A stretch of DNA of 64,000 nucleotides from Hyphomonadaceae bacterium UBA1849 (GCA_002338565.1 DDIN01000008.1:678167-742166); one strand, 5' to 3'; positions 1 to 9,314 are shown, counted from the first letter of the stretch. Translations and numbers: made by a program. Notes: generated by a model not told the origin, from the sequence alone.

Positions 1-479
1 CCATTCGCGCCCTTATAGACCTCAATATAGTCAACAGTAAGCGGATCGACTTCCTGAAACTCGGTGATCCCACTCGCTCTTGAGATCGGTACGCCGTCTC
101 GACGAACAGTAATACCGCGACGCTCGAACGTCGCGTTCAGGCCTGATCCACGAATAGACAGCCTTGATTCGCGTTGCGCCGACGTGTCGGCATAGACGCC
201 GGGCGTGAGGACGAGTGCATCACCAATGCTCTGAGTGAACTCGTCCAGAAAGACATCAGCTTCAACAAGCCCGACAGCACCGGGAATTGTCTGCAGTTTC
301 TCACGGGCCGCACTCGCGCCCACCGCTATCAGAGAGAATTCTTGTCCAGTGACCTCAACGGTTTCCAGCTCCAGACGCTCGGATCGTTGTCCAACACCTT
401 GCGCATGAGCAAGGTTTAAAATTGCAGCAGGCAGGGTCAGCGCGACGACACTTGCAGCGCGTTTCAGATACATCTTCAT
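1..479 (-). CDS. TonB-dependent receptor, N-terminal part (runs off the window)
   Basis: Reading the minus strand from an ATG at 479 gives about 160 residues before the window ends. Residues 1-26 (MKMYLKRAASVVALTLPAAI then LNLAHA) are a signal peptide. A TonB-box-like stretch (ETVEVTG) follows, then a plug domain with IPGAVGLVEAD, SIGDALVLTPGVY, RLSIRGSG, RRDGVPIS and VDYIEVYKGAN, the usual order in FecA/FepA-type receptors. Family members are outer-membrane barrels importing iron chelates, cobalamin or other scarce ligands with ExbBD-TonB energy. The barrel that would hint at the ligand is outside the window. A DUF2946 gene lies 67 bp upstream on the same strand, a pairing often linked to metal uptake. 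The start has only a weak ribosome-binding site; the downstream ATG two codons later is an alternative. Confidence 0.88.
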   Translation of the reverse strand, partial: MKMYLKRAASVVALTLPAAILNLAHAQGVGQRSERLELETVEVTGQEFSLIAVGASAAREKLQTIPGAVGLVEADVFLDEFTQSIGDALVLTPGVYADTSAQRESRLSIRGSGLNATFERRGITVRRDGVPISRASGITEFQEVDPLTVDYIEVYKGAN

Positions 480-546
480 TTTAGGTATTCCACACATACG
501 GGCCACGCAAAACGTGTCCGGTCATCAAAAAAATCGGTTCAGAAAA

Positions 547-942
547 TCAGATGATGTGTGGAGGGCCGCGCGCCGGAAGTTTTGGACCGGCTACCCTGAG
601 TATGGGTGGCCCTCTTGCAGAATGAGATGTGTTTGCCGCATTCCGCAGCATGACATCTGTTTCCAGAGCGTAATTTACCGTGATGACTGCGAGACTGGAA
701 AGCGCAAACGGACATTCGTCGCCTGGCATCAGATCGGGGGCACTGTCGTGCTGCACATCCGCCCCATCATCAGGAGCAGGCGTGAGCGTTACATAGCCCC
801 CACCGCACATTTCAATCCGGACGCCACCATCTGCTTCGTCAGCAGAAAACATCCATCCAGAGGGTACGGACGCGCGAAAGGCGATGGCAACCAGCACCAC
901 CGTCATCACAAGCTTCAGAAAGTTTGTCTTCGCTCCGCGCAT
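547..942 (-). CDS. DUF2946 family protein
   Basis: This 131-residue protein opens with an N-terminal membrane or signal segment (residues 7-28, LKLVMTVVLVAIAFRASVP). It then has MCGGGYV, an acidic middle stretch, ECPFA, and a C-terminus rich in RGPP repeats (ARGPPILR, ARGPPHII). The short cysteine motifs and the R-G/A-P-P tail are the pattern I associate with DUF2946, small exported proteins often found beside copper or TonB-receptor genes. Function is unknown. It precedes the TonB receptor on the same strand, so co-transcription is likely. No strong Shine-Dalgarno sequence is visible before the ATG. Confidence 0.7.
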   Translation of the reverse strand: MRGAKTNFLKLVMTVVLVAIAFRASVPSGWMFSADEADGGVRIEMCGGGYVTLTPAPDDGADVQHDSAPDLMPGDECPFALSSLAVITVNYALETDVMLRNAANTSHSARGPPILRVAGPKLPARGPPHII

Positions 943-994
943 CCAAGCTCGGTAGATAGCTGACTATCTTTTGTCAACTCAACTCATACTGGCC

Positions 995-3166
995 CTACCC
1001 CGCGATACTCACCTTCACGGCTTTGAAGGCTGGCGTCTTGCTGCGCGGGTCAACATCTGTGTTCACCAGCACATTGGCTTCCGGATAGTACGCGAGCAAA
1101 TCACCTTCCGGCACATCGAACGGATAGAGCTCGACCGCCTCCATCCGACCTGCATCAGACACGAGGTCAACCTTGTCGCCAGCCGTCTTGCCGAGCTTTG
1201 CGATGTCAGCAGCGTTCATCATGACAAGCCAGCGATGCGGCGTGCCGCGATAGCTGTCTTTCTCTTCGTAAATGATGGAATTGAACTGACCTTCTGACCG
1301 GAGGGTCGCAAGCGTGAAAGGCCGCGCCTCGGCGCGCGGCGGCAATTCATTGGCCTGAAATTTTGCGCGGCCGTTAGGCGTCTTGAAGTGCGGCGAGTGA
1401 ACCAGCCGCCCTTTGATATGGAACTCGCGCTTTGCGACTTGGATATCTTTCAGACCGTCCAGTTCGGGCAGCACATCACCAATCGCGTCACGCACGGATG
1501 CGTGACGACCAAAGGCTTTAAAATCGAACGGCAGGTCTTTCAGGATCAACGCGCCGAGGTCTGACAGGATCACACTTTCAGGGCGCACATGCTCGAAGCG
1601 TTTAATGCCGCCATCTGACAAGCGTACATAGTTGAACATGCTTTCCTGCGTCGTCGGCTCCCATTCCTCATCGCGGGCGGTGACTGGAAGAATGAGTACG
1701 TCGCCGTCTTCGTCTATGCCTTCAAAATGGCCCTGATTGAGTGTCGTTGTCAGGAAGAGTTTGAACCCGATTTTTGAAAGCGCTTCACGCGCAAACTGCG
1801 AGTTAGGGTTCGCCGCAAACAGGTTTCCGCCCATGATGAGCGCCGCATCTACGTCGCCAGCATGCGCCGCCTGCATACAGGACATGGTGTCCATACCAGC
1901 CGCTTCAGGCAGCTTCACGCCAAACCGCGCCTCAATGCGACGAACCACATCCTCGGCCAGCACAGGCTTCACGCCAATCGTACCAATACCCTGCACGTTA
2001 GAATGCCCGCGAAGAGGAAGCAGGCCTGCGCCCGGACGTCCAATCATACCGCGAAGCAGCGCAAGCGCCGCAATCTCTTCAATATTCTGCACGCCATGCA
2101 GGTGATGGGTCATGCCCATACCCCACGCAAAGACGGCATTCTCGCTCGCCATATAGACGTCAGCGATGGCTTCGATCTCGTCTCGCGACACGCCGCAGCG
2201 GGAGAGTATCTCATCCCAGTCGAGGGCTTCGATTGCGGCTTTATAAACCTCGAAGCCGTCTGTGTGCTGCGCGATGAAAGCCTCGTCCAGCGCGCCTCTT
2301 TCAAGCACGGCTTTCGCAATGCCCTTCATGAGCGCCATGTCCTCGCCGATTTTCGGCTGGACATAGTGAGAGGCAATCTCTGAACCACCTTTCAGAAGCG
2401 ATTTCGGGCTTTTCGGCAGCGCAAACTTCTGCAGGCCCGGCTCTTTGGCCGGGTTAATCACCACGACTTTGCCGCCGCGGGCGCGACAGGCCGCAAGCTG
2501 GTGAATAAAGCGCGGATGGTTGGAAGACGGGTTGGCGCCGATCACGAAGATCAGATCGCAGCGCGTCAGGTCTTCCAGTTCGACCGTACTTGTGCCCGTG
2601 CCAATCGCAGAGCCGAGCGCAACGCCCGTCGCCTGATGACAGTAGTATGAGCAGTTATTGACGTTGTTCGTACCATATAGGCGCGCCAGAAGCTGAAGGA
2701 TAAACCCTGCCTCGTTAGAGGAGCGACCCGACGAATAGAAAAAGGTCCGGTCTGGCGCAGCGGCAAGAAACTTCTCTGCCGCAAATGCCATAGCATCATC
2801 CCAGCTTACACGCTGGTATCGGTCCTCGCCCTTGCGCTTCAGAACCGGAAAGCCAAGCCGACCAAGACGCTCTGTTTCGCGCGGTGTGAGGTCCAGAAAA
2901 TCAGCGAACGGGTGATCAAACACCTCGACCGGAATTTCATCCTGAATATCGGTCGATTGAGCCTGAACGGATTTGTTGCAGACAGCCGGAAACTCGCCCA
3001 GCTCGTTCGTCATCCCACCGAGCTGGCCGCCCATTCCGAGCGCGCAGGCTTTGCAGGTATTGTGCGCCGTTAGCGCCTTCGCCGCTTTGGCAACGCCAAT
3101 CCGGTTTACCGTCGCCAGCGTGTAGAGAATTTTCTTAGCGCCGCCTCCGGCCTGTGCAACGGGCAT
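995..3166 (-). CDS. FdhF/YdeP family molybdopterin oxidoreductase
   Basis: The 723-residue protein matches the formate dehydrogenase alpha-like FdhF/YdeP family. The N-terminal region has Cys38, Cys41 and Cys63 (TCKACALGMGG and AVCNKS), the reduced cysteine pattern typical of YdeP rather than a full four-cysteine cluster motif. NNCSYYCHQATGVALGSA places Cys176-His177 where FdhF has selenocysteine-histidine, so the molybdenum ligand is probably cysteine. Bis-MGD binding motifs follow (DLIFVIGANPSSNHPRF, GMGMTHHLHGVQNIEEIAAL, LPLRGHSNVQG, IMGGNLFAANPN). YdeP relatives are cytoplasmic, are implicated in acid or oxidative stress, and have no firmly proven substrate. No fdhD or partner subunit gene lies nearby. 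GAGGCG sits before the ATG. Confidence 0.88.
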   Translation of the reverse strand: MPVAQAGGGAKKILYTLATVNRIGVAKAAKALTAHNTCKACALGMGGQLGGMTNELGEFPAVCNKSVQAQSTDIQDEIPVEVFDHPFADFLDLTPRETERLGRLGFPVLKRKGEDRYQRVSWDDAMAFAAEKFLAAAPDRTFFYSSGRSSNEAGFILQLLARLYGTNNVNNCSYYCHQATGVALGSAIGTGTSTVELEDLTRCDLIFVIGANPSSNHPRFIHQLAACRARGGKVVVINPAKEPGLQKFALPKSPKSLLKGGSEIASHYVQPKIGEDMALMKGIAKAVLERGALDEAFIAQHTDGFEVYKAAIEALDWDEILSRCGVSRDEIEAIADVYMASENAVFAWGMGMTHHLHGVQNIEEIAALALLRGMIGRPGAGLLPLRGHSNVQGIGTIGVKPVLAEDVVRRIEARFGVKLPEAAGMDTMSCMQAAHAGDVDAALIMGGNLFAANPNSQFAREALSKIGFKLFLTTTLNQGHFEGIDEDGDVLILPVTARDEEWEPTTQESMFNYVRLSDGGIKRFEHVRPESVILSDLGALILKDLPFDFKAFGRHASVRDAIGDVLPELDGLKDIQVAKREFHIKGRLVHSPHFKTPNGRAKFQANELPPRAEARPFTLATLRSEGQFNSIIYEEKDSYRGTPHRWLVMMNAADIAKLGKTAGDKVDLVSDAGRMEAVELYPFDVPEGDLLAYYPEANVLVNTDVDPRSKTPAFKAVKVSIAG

Positions 3167-3280
3167 CGCGCCTCACCTTTTCAGAACTCACCTGAGGATA
3201 TTGTAGCGAAGGCATACACGGCAAGCCGCTTTACAGGCGCAATATTATCCCGTTCCATGAAACCTCAGTTGGGGGACATT

Positions 3281-4036
3281 ATGCTTCGAGATCACATTGC
3301 CCGGCAAACCGATCAGGACCCGCATTTTCACTGGCGCGGTGAGAACGTCACGCGGATCGAGAACCTGTCAGACATCGTGTTCGCGCTCGCCTTTGGCATG
3401 CTGGTATCGGCAAGCACTCCGCCCACGACATATGGCGAGCTACTGACGCATTTATGGCTGATCCTGCCTGTAATCGCGGGCTTCAGCATTCTCGTGCTCA
3501 TCTGGAATGCACACTATATGTTTTTCCGCCGCTACGGGCTGACGGATGCGACGGTCGTCCTGCTGAATGCAGCGCTGTTGCTGCTGGTTCTGTTTATCGC
3601 CTATCCGCTGCGCTTCATTTTCGATGGCCTGTTCGGCTATCTGCTCGGCGCATTCGCGGGCGACTGGTCACGCATGGCCGAAACGGGCATGGGCTTCAGC
3701 GAGTCGAGCCATATCATCGCAATATTCTCGATCGGATATGCTACGGTATTTCTCGTGATAGCGCTAATGTATGGCCACGCGCTGAAGCGAAAGGACACTC
3801 TGGGTCTGAACGCCACCGAACTCGCTTTGACGCGGCGGTCTGTCTGGCATTACTGGATTGATGTGCCACTGGGATTGTTGGTGGCCATTTTCGCCGTATT
3901 TACGCCGCTGGGGCCCTTCTCCGCCTGTCTCTTGAGTCTTTCAGGCGCAAGTGCATTCTGGCTTCGCTTGCGGTTTCCGTTACCAAAACCAGATGATGGA
4001 GATCAGGTGTCTGTAGAGACTTCGTCCCAAGGCTGA
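3281..4036 (+). CDS. TMEM175-like (DUF1211) membrane protein, putative K+ channel
   Basis: I chose the ATG at 3281 because GGGGGA ends five bases before it; an in-frame ATG at 3257 would add eight residues without a ribosome-binding site. The 251-residue product has RIENLSDIVFALAFGM near the N-terminus, matching the R-x-x-x-F-S-D-type selectivity-filter helix of prokaryotic TMEM175 channels, although here the motif reads NLSD. About six hydrophobic helices follow. Bacterial TMEM175 proteins are tetrameric potassium channels; permeation by this one is inference. Its 3' end overlaps the convergent DUF4272 gene by 34 bp. Confidence 0.75.
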   Translation: MLRDHIARQTDQDPHFHWRGENVTRIENLSDIVFALAFGMLVSASTPPTTYGELLTHLWLILPVIAGFSILVLIWNAHYMFFRRYGLTDATVVLLNAALLLLVLFIAYPLRFIFDGLFGYLLGAFAGDWSRMAETGMGFSESSHIIAIFSIGYATVFLVIALMYGHALKRKDTLGLNATELALTRRSVWHYWIDVPLGLLVAIFAVFTPLGPFSACLLSLSGASAFWLRLRFPLPKPDDGDQVSVETSSQG

Positions 4037-4782
4037 TCCATATAACCGATCAGCCAGTTCAGCGCATAGTGACGCTCGAACACGACATCCCAGACCATAC
4101 CGGCTGGTGGCGCTTCACCTTCAATCTGCGCCTGACGCAGGGCCCAGTGCATGCGGTAGATCAGATCAGCCTGATCCATAATCTCTTCCTGAGAACGCAG
4201 CTCTGCGCGGCGACGAAGGCCGAATGAACCGTTTGAAAGTAGCGTGTCTGCAATCGCATCAATATCGCAAACCTCGCCCGGATGGCCGAGCTCTTCGCGC
4301 AGGCCGACAGCCCACAGCAGAACTTCGACGTTCTCGAATGCCCAGCTGTATTTGGCGCGCTCGTCACGTGTCGGCGCTTCATTCTGCAGGAAAGCCATTT
4401 CCTCAGGCGTGAAAACGTCAGCGACATCGAAATTGTAAATCATGCTGTCGGTGAGACCACGATCCATTTCGCTGGCATGAACCGCGACAATGGCGAGCGC
4501 CAGAAGACGGTCGATGACGGCATCACTGTCGCGGCGGACTGTCTCGTCAGCAATGCTGCGCGCTGGCAGATTGTCGTTTACCGGAATGCCATTCGCGCGC
4601 AGCCAGTCATTAGACCGCTCGCGGCGTGCAACGGCTTCGCGGTCAGCGTTATTCGCGAGCGCGGCAATTGTCTGGGTGCGTGGCTGCTCTGGTCCGGCGA
4701 GTGTATGGGTCTGCGCCTGCGCAGCGGGAACCAGACCGGCACACATGAAAGCCAGTCCTGCAATCCATGACAGTTTCGACAT
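4003..4782 (-). CDS. Exported DUF4272 domain protein
   Basis: The start is set at the ATG at 4782 because it gives a clean signal peptide (MSKLSWIAGLAFMCAGLVPA, then AQAQ); the longer frame from 4824 adds an unlikely extension. The mature protein shows DUF4272 landmarks: RSNDWLRANGIPVNDNLP, a helical stretch with RLLALAIVAVHASEMDRG, FENVEVLLWAVGL and ERHYALNWLIGY. The biochemical role of DUF4272 is unknown. It is convergent with the TMEM175-like gene and overlaps it by 34 bp. The predicted export is notable, because DUF4272 proteins as I know them are mostly cytoplasmic. Confidence 0.75.
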   Translation of the reverse strand: MSKLSWIAGLAFMCAGLVPAAQAQTHTLAGPEQPRTQTIAALANNADREAVARRERSNDWLRANGIPVNDNLPARSIADETVRRDSDAVIDRLLALAIVAVHASEMDRGLTDSMIYNFDVADVFTPEEMAFLQNEAPTRDERAKYSWAFENVEVLLWAVGLREELGHPGEVCDIDAIADTLLSNGSFGLRRRAELRSQEEIMDQADLIYRMHWALRQAQIEGEAPPAGMVWDVVFERHYALNWLIGYMDQPWDEVSTDT

Positions 4783-4883
4783 CGGGCACGTCTCGCGCTG
4801 ATCGCCCCCAAAGGAGCCGGACAAAAAGAATCGCGCCGATGAAGCTCACCGGCGCGTTTGCAGTATCTGGGTTTCGGGGGAAT

Positions 4884-5354
4884 TCAAGCGCGCACAATCA
4901 GCACTGTGCCATCGACCTGATCCACTGTGACTTCCATGTCACCACTTATGACAGAACCGTCACAAACACGGGCCATCCAGGTGGTATCACCGACCTTGAC
5001 CCGGCCTTCGCCGCTGATGAAATCAGCCGTTGCGATGGCTTTCTTTCCGATCAGCGACGCACTGCGTTCGTTCAGATGCGGACGATCTGAGTTTGGTTTC
5101 CGCAGATCGGCGAAAGCCGTCCGCCCCAGAATGACCAATCCGATACCGGCAATGGCAAACACCACGAGGTGAGACTGCCATCCATTCAGCCCCTCCGGCG
5201 CGAACAAGCTGAATAGCGCTGTCAGGAACGCCGCACCGGATAACCAAAGAAGGTCGTAGGTGCCGAACATCATCTCAAGGCCGATCAGGACGAGGGCCAG
5301 CCCCAGCCAGTGCCAGGGGGTGATCACCTCAAAAAGAGAGAAGATGATCTCCAT
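4884..5354 (-). CDS. NfeD family membrane protein
   Basis: At 156 residues this is a short-form NfeD protein. Three or four hydrophobic helices occupy residues 1-75 (ITPWHWLGLALVLIGLEMMF is typical). A C-terminal OB-fold-like domain follows, from about 90 to the end, with LIGKKAIATADFISGEGRVK and GDTTWMARV. NfeD proteins partner SPFH/stomatin proteins in membrane microdomain organisation and quality control. The start codon overlaps the stop of the SPFH gene upstream by one base, which indicates translational coupling and a working pair. Confidence 0.9.
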   Translation of the reverse strand: MEIIFSLFEVITPWHWLGLALVLIGLEMMFGTYDLLWLSGAAFLTALFSLFAPEGLNGWQSHLVVFAIAGIGLVILGRTAFADLRKPNSDRPHLNERSASLIGKKAIATADFISGEGRVKVGDTTWMARVCDGSVISGDMEVTVDQVDGTVLIVRA

Positions 5355-6298
5355 TATTTAGGGTCTCCCCACGGACCTTTCGGACCATTTGGAAGTGCGC
5401 CGCCATTACCGAGCGCCTTAATGCCCTCAAGCGTACCGAGGATGGATGAGAACTCAGCCGGAATGATAACAGTCTTCTGGTTCGGAGAGCTTGCAAGCTT
5501 CTCGAAGGCTTCGACATAGCGCTGGCCAAGGAAATAGTTGATGGCATTCACGTCACCGCCGGCAATCGCCTCGGAAACGAAGGCTGTCGCTTTAGCTTCC
5601 GCCTCACCTTCACGCTCACGCGCTTCGGCGTCGCGGAATGCGGCCTCACGGCGACCTTCAGCTTCCAGAATGGCAGACTGTTTTTCACCTTCAGCGCGCA
5701 GGATCTGGGATTGCTTCTTACCTTCAGCTTCCAGAATTTCCGCGCGCTTCATGCGCTCCGCCTTCATCTGACGCGCCATGGCTTCAGTAATGTCAGCAGG
5801 TGGTGAGAGGTCGGCGATCTCTATACGCGTAACTTTTACGCCCCACGGATTGGTCGCAGCATCAATGACCGACAAAAGGCGCGCGTTGATATCGTCACGA
5901 TTGGATAGAACTTCATCAAGATCCATAGAGCCAACGACCGTACGGATATTTGTCAGAGACAGGTTTTCGATCGCGCGCGTGAGATCATTCACCTCATACG
6001 CAGCCGCCACAGCGTCCACGACCTGAATGAAGACAACGGCGTCACAGGAGACCATCGCGTTGTCGCGCGTAATTACTTCCTGCTGCGGCACGTCGAGTAC
6101 CGTCTCCATCATGTTCATTTTCTTACCGATGCCGTCCATGACAGGGATAATCACGTGCATGCCCGGTCCGAGCGTCTTCGTATATTTTCCGAAGCGTTCA
6201 ACCGTCCAGTTATAGCCCTGGGGTACAAATTTGACGGCGGTCCGGACGGCAATCAGGCCGACCACAATCGCAATCAGAATGAAAACAAGATTTTCCAT
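5354..6298 (-). CDS. SPFH/stomatin-like protein (QmcA type)
   Basis: The ATG at 6298 is preferred because AAGGGG sits seven bases upstream; the open frame extends to a TTG at 6406 but the extra residues look non-coding. The 314-residue protein has one N-terminal transmembrane helix (NLVFILIAIVVGLIAVRTAV) and an SPFH/band-7 domain (VPQGYNWTVERFGKYTKTLG, NPWGVKVTRIEIADLSPP). A long charged coiled coil rich in EAEGKKQSQILRAEGEKQ repeats follows, with a conserved tail. Such proteins form oligomeric cages at the inner membrane, often around FtsH or with NfeD. It forms a two-gene operon with the NfeD gene downstream. Confidence 0.93.
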   Translation of the reverse strand: MENLVFILIAIVVGLIAVRTAVKFVPQGYNWTVERFGKYTKTLGPGMHVIIPVMDGIGKKMNMMETVLDVPQQEVITRDNAMVSCDAVVFIQVVDAVAAAYEVNDLTRAIENLSLTNIRTVVGSMDLDEVLSNRDDINARLLSVIDAATNPWGVKVTRIEIADLSPPADITEAMARQMKAERMKRAEILEAEGKKQSQILRAEGEKQSAILEAEGRREAAFRDAEAREREGEAEAKATAFVSEAIAGGDVNAINYFLGQRYVEAFEKLASSPNQKTVIIPAEFSSILGTLEGIKALGNGGALPNGPKGPWGDPK

Positions 6299-6643
6299 AA
6301 GCATTCCCCTTATTGTGTTGATTATGTACAGAATGTAATGTTGGGATTTATGTTTTTCAATAAACCTTGGTTGTTTTTCGTGCAAATTCGGGCAAATTCC
6401 GCCCAAAACACCTCAACTCCACCCATTCTGACAGAAATTATCCATTGCCCGTATTCCGGCGCTTCAGCCTCGTTCGAACCGCGCACAACGCTCCGGTTCA
6501 GGTGAAAGCTATACCGCGCTGATGACACTTTCGCGGCAGCCGCGAATTACTGCAAGTTGTGAATTTACTCTACATTTCCCCCTTGCTCTCTGCCCCAGTT
6601 CCGTCCCAAATCATGGAAGGGAAACAACTGGCGGGAGATTTGC
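6299..6643. other. Divergent intergenic region between the SPFH gene and hscC
   Basis: This 345-bp stretch must hold both divergent promoters. I found no convincing ORF or RNA gene. The only structure noted is a 10-bp-spaced direct repeat of GCAAATTC at 6382-6389 and 6392-6399. No clear sigma-32 promoter could be assigned for the chaperone operon. Confidence 0.5.
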
Positions 6644-8356
6644 GTGAGCGCAGAGGACACCATTATTGGGATTGATCTGGGAACGACCAATTCCCTGGTG
6701 AGCGTCTTTACCGAAGATGGTCCTGTTCTGATCAAGAACGCGCTTGGAAGCTTCATGACGCCCTCAGCTGTCGGCTATTCCGATGACGGCACACTTCTGA
6801 TCGGTCAGGCCGCGAAGGACCGGTTGGTTACGCATCCAAATCTCACAACAGCCCGCTTCAAGCGGTATATGGGTACCAACCATGAAGCGATGCTTGGTAA
6901 GAAAAAGTATCGCGCCGAGGAGCTTTCAGCGCTCATCCTGCGATCTCTGAAAGACGACGCCGAAGCGCATCTCGGCCATGCGGTCACGCGCGCCATCATT
7001 TCAGTTCCGGCCTATTTCAATGATGTTCAGCGTAAGGCAACAAAGGCCGCGGCCGAAATGGCGGGATTGAAAGTCGAGCGCCTGATTAACGAGCCGACAG
7101 CGGCGGCGCTCGCCTATGGCCTTCAGAACCGGGATGCCGAAACAACCTTCCTTGTCGTAGACCTCGGCGGCGGCACGTTTGACGTCTCTATTCTGGAGAT
7201 GTTTTCAGGCGTTATGGAAGTGCGCGCGTCCTCCGGTGATGCCTTTCTGGGCGGCGAGGACTTCACCGACACGATGATGGCGCATCTGGCTGAAAAAGCA
7301 GACCTCACACTCGACAAACTGTCCGCAGAAGAAACGTCACGTCTTCGCGCCGTTGTAGATACGCTGAAGCACCGTCTGACCGAAGGTCATGAAGCAAGCG
7401 CCAGCTTTGTTCTGAAAGGCAAAGATGTCCCGCTGACCATCAGCCGCACGACGTTTGACGAGATCACAGAGCCACTGACCAAGCGTATTCGCCTGCCAAT
7501 CCAGCGCGCCATTTCAGATGCTGGTCTCAAGGCTGAAAATATCGACCGTATTCTTCTTGTCGGCGGCGCAACGCGTATGGACTGCGTGCGCGGTCTGATC
7601 ACGCGTCTCTTCAAGCGCTTTCCGGAGCACGACATTAATCCGGACCATGTCGTAGCCCTCGGCGCAGGCGTTCAGGCTGGCCTCGCCTCCCGTCATGAAG
7701 CGCTGGACGATATGGTGATGACGGACGTTGCGCCGTTCACGCTCGGCTATGAAACCTCAACCGAGATCAGCCCGAACGTCTTCGAGCACGGTCATTTCTC
7801 ACCGCTGATCGAGCGCAACACCGTCGTTCCGGTGAGCCGCTCTCACGTCACCTACCCGCTGCAAAAGGGCCAGACGGAAATCCTCTTCCGGATTTATCAG
7901 GGCGAAGCACCGTTCGTAAAAGACAATGTCAAAATCGGCAGCCTGTCAGTGTCCATCCCGCGCAACACGAAAGACTATGAAGCCGTCGATGTCCGCTTCA
8001 CCTATGACGCCTCCGGTATTCTGGAAGTTCTGGCCAAGGTCATCTCCACCGGCAAGGAAACCCGTCTCGTTATTGAAGGTAATCCGGGCTCGCTCAGTCA
8101 GGCTGAGATAGACGCCCGCCTGAAAGCGCTGGAGGGGCTGAAAATCCATCCGCGCGACCAGCAGGAAAACACGGCATTCATGGCCCGCCTCTCAGCGCTT
8201 TATGAAAGCCTGCTTGGCGGCGAGCGGGAAATGGTGCGCGAAATCATTCGTGAATTCGAAGGTGCGCTTCACTCTCAGGATGCGCGCGTAATTGCAGATT
8301 GCCGCCAGCGCCTTGAAGAACCGGTCGTTCGACTGGAAAACAAAGATGTCTTTTGA
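6644..8356 (+). CDS. hscC: HscC-type Hsp70 chaperone
   Basis: The start is a GTG at 6644 with GGGAG six bases upstream. The 570-residue product has Hsp70 ATPase signatures: IGIDLGTTNSLVSVF near residue 7, NEPTAAALAYG, VVDLGGGTFDVSI and LLVGGATRM. A substrate-binding domain follows (TLGYETSTEI, LIERNTVVPVSRS). It is about 60 residues shorter than DnaK and lacks a long lid, like E. coli HscC (about 556 residues). HscC is a specialised Hsp70 working with dedicated J proteins rather than general heat-shock folding. The next gene overlaps its last 11 bases and encodes a divergent J-domain protein, which supports the assignment. Confidence 0.92.
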   Translation: MSAEDTIIGIDLGTTNSLVSVFTEDGPVLIKNALGSFMTPSAVGYSDDGTLLIGQAAKDRLVTHPNLTTARFKRYMGTNHEAMLGKKKYRAEELSALILRSLKDDAEAHLGHAVTRAIISVPAYFNDVQRKATKAAAEMAGLKVERLINEPTAAALAYGLQNRDAETTFLVVDLGGGTFDVSILEMFSGVMEVRASSGDAFLGGEDFTDTMMAHLAEKADLTLDKLSAEETSRLRAVVDTLKHRLTEGHEASASFVLKGKDVPLTISRTTFDEITEPLTKRIRLPIQRAISDAGLKAENIDRILLVGGATRMDCVRGLITRLFKRFPEHDINPDHVVALGAGVQAGLASRHEALDDMVMTDVAPFTLGYETSTEISPNVFEHGHFSPLIERNTVVPVSRSHVTYPLQKGQTEILFRIYQGEAPFVKDNVKIGSLSVSIPRNTKDYEAVDVRFTYDASGILEVLAKVISTGKETRLVIEGNPGSLSQAEIDARLKALEGLKIHPRDQQENTAFMARLSALYESLLGGEREMVREIIREFEGALHSQDARVIADCRQRLEEPVVRLENKDVF

Positions 8357-9314
8357 AGATCCGTTTCGCTATTTCGAGCTAAGCCAGAGAGACGCGACCG
8401 CCGCGGATGTAAAACGCGCTTATGCGAAGCGGTTGAAAGTGACACGGCCGGACGATGATCCGGCCGAGTTTATGCGCCTGCGCAAGAACTTCGAGAGCGC
8501 GCTCAACTCGATCAAATGGCGTGATGAGGACCGCGCCAACGGTTATGACGACGCATATGAGGACGAGGAAGAGGACAACAACGCAGACAATTCACTCGCT
8601 GATACTCCGCCCCTGCCTCCGGTAAGCGCAGAGCCCGAATTTACGCAAACACCTGACGTGGCGCCCGAGACTGTATCGCCGCCTCCCGCAGGGGCTGAAT
8701 GGTCCGAGGATGATGCAGACCCGTTCGGACCAGACACGCCAGCACCGGCAGAACCGGCCACACAGCCCTGGGGCTTCACACCGGATGACCAGACACTGGT
8801 GAAGAACGCCGTGGAGCAGATCCGCACTCTGATGGACGATGCAGAGCGGCGCCAGAAATGGAGCGCCTGGCTTGCTATTCTGGATAATGAACACCTTGAA
8901 GGCATCGACACCTTCCAGATGCTGTCCTACCGGCTTCGAAACCTTGTCTGTCAGGAAACGAGCCCTGAAGAAGGCCGCACCGTGGCGAGGGTTTCAGACC
9001 GCATCAGCCCTACCATTCTGCTTCATCTCGATGACCGGTTCGGCTGGTCCAAACAGACCGGCACTGACTGGGTCACGCGAAATGAAAACCTCTGGATCAG
9101 CCGCCTTGTTGAAACAGCCGCCATTGCCACCGGACGACAGAGCATTACGCCGTGGGAAAAAGCTCAACGCGAACTCAAAGCTCAGACGGAGGGCGGAAAG
9201 CCTTCGCGTTTCTCAAAGAAAACGGAGCGTATGGTCGCGATTGCATGGATCGTTGCCCGCATTGCCCTCATCCTCGTGCTGATCAATTTCATAGGATACC
9301 TGCTGCGGGAATAA
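8346..9314 (+). CDS. Divergent J-domain membrane protein, probable HscC partner
   Basis: Translation is taken from the ATG at 8346, inside the 3' end of hscC; a longer in-frame start lies within hscC. The 322-residue protein begins with a J-like domain (FRYFELSQRDATAADVKRAY, then AKRLKVTRPDDDPAEF). In it the canonical His-Pro-Asp tripeptide reads Arg-Pro-Asp, as in DjlB/DjlC-like proteins that pair with HscC. An acidic proline-rich linker spans about residues 65-150, then a helical region. A C-terminal transmembrane helix (IAWIVARIALILVLINFIGY) probably anchors it in the inner membrane. The 11-bp overlap argues for coupled synthesis with the chaperone. Confidence 0.78.
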   Translation: MSFEDPFRYFELSQRDATAADVKRAYAKRLKVTRPDDDPAEFMRLRKNFESALNSIKWRDEDRANGYDDAYEDEEEDNNADNSLADTPPLPPVSAEPEFTQTPDVAPETVSPPPAGAEWSEDDADPFGPDTPAPAEPATQPWGFTPDDQTLVKNAVEQIRTLMDDAERRQKWSAWLAILDNEHLEGIDTFQMLSYRLRNLVCQETSPEEGRTVARVSDRISPTILLHLDDRFGWSKQTGTDWVTRNENLWISRLVETAAIATGRQSITPWEKAQRELKAQTEGGKPSRFSKKTERMVAIAWIVARIALILVLINFIGYLLRE

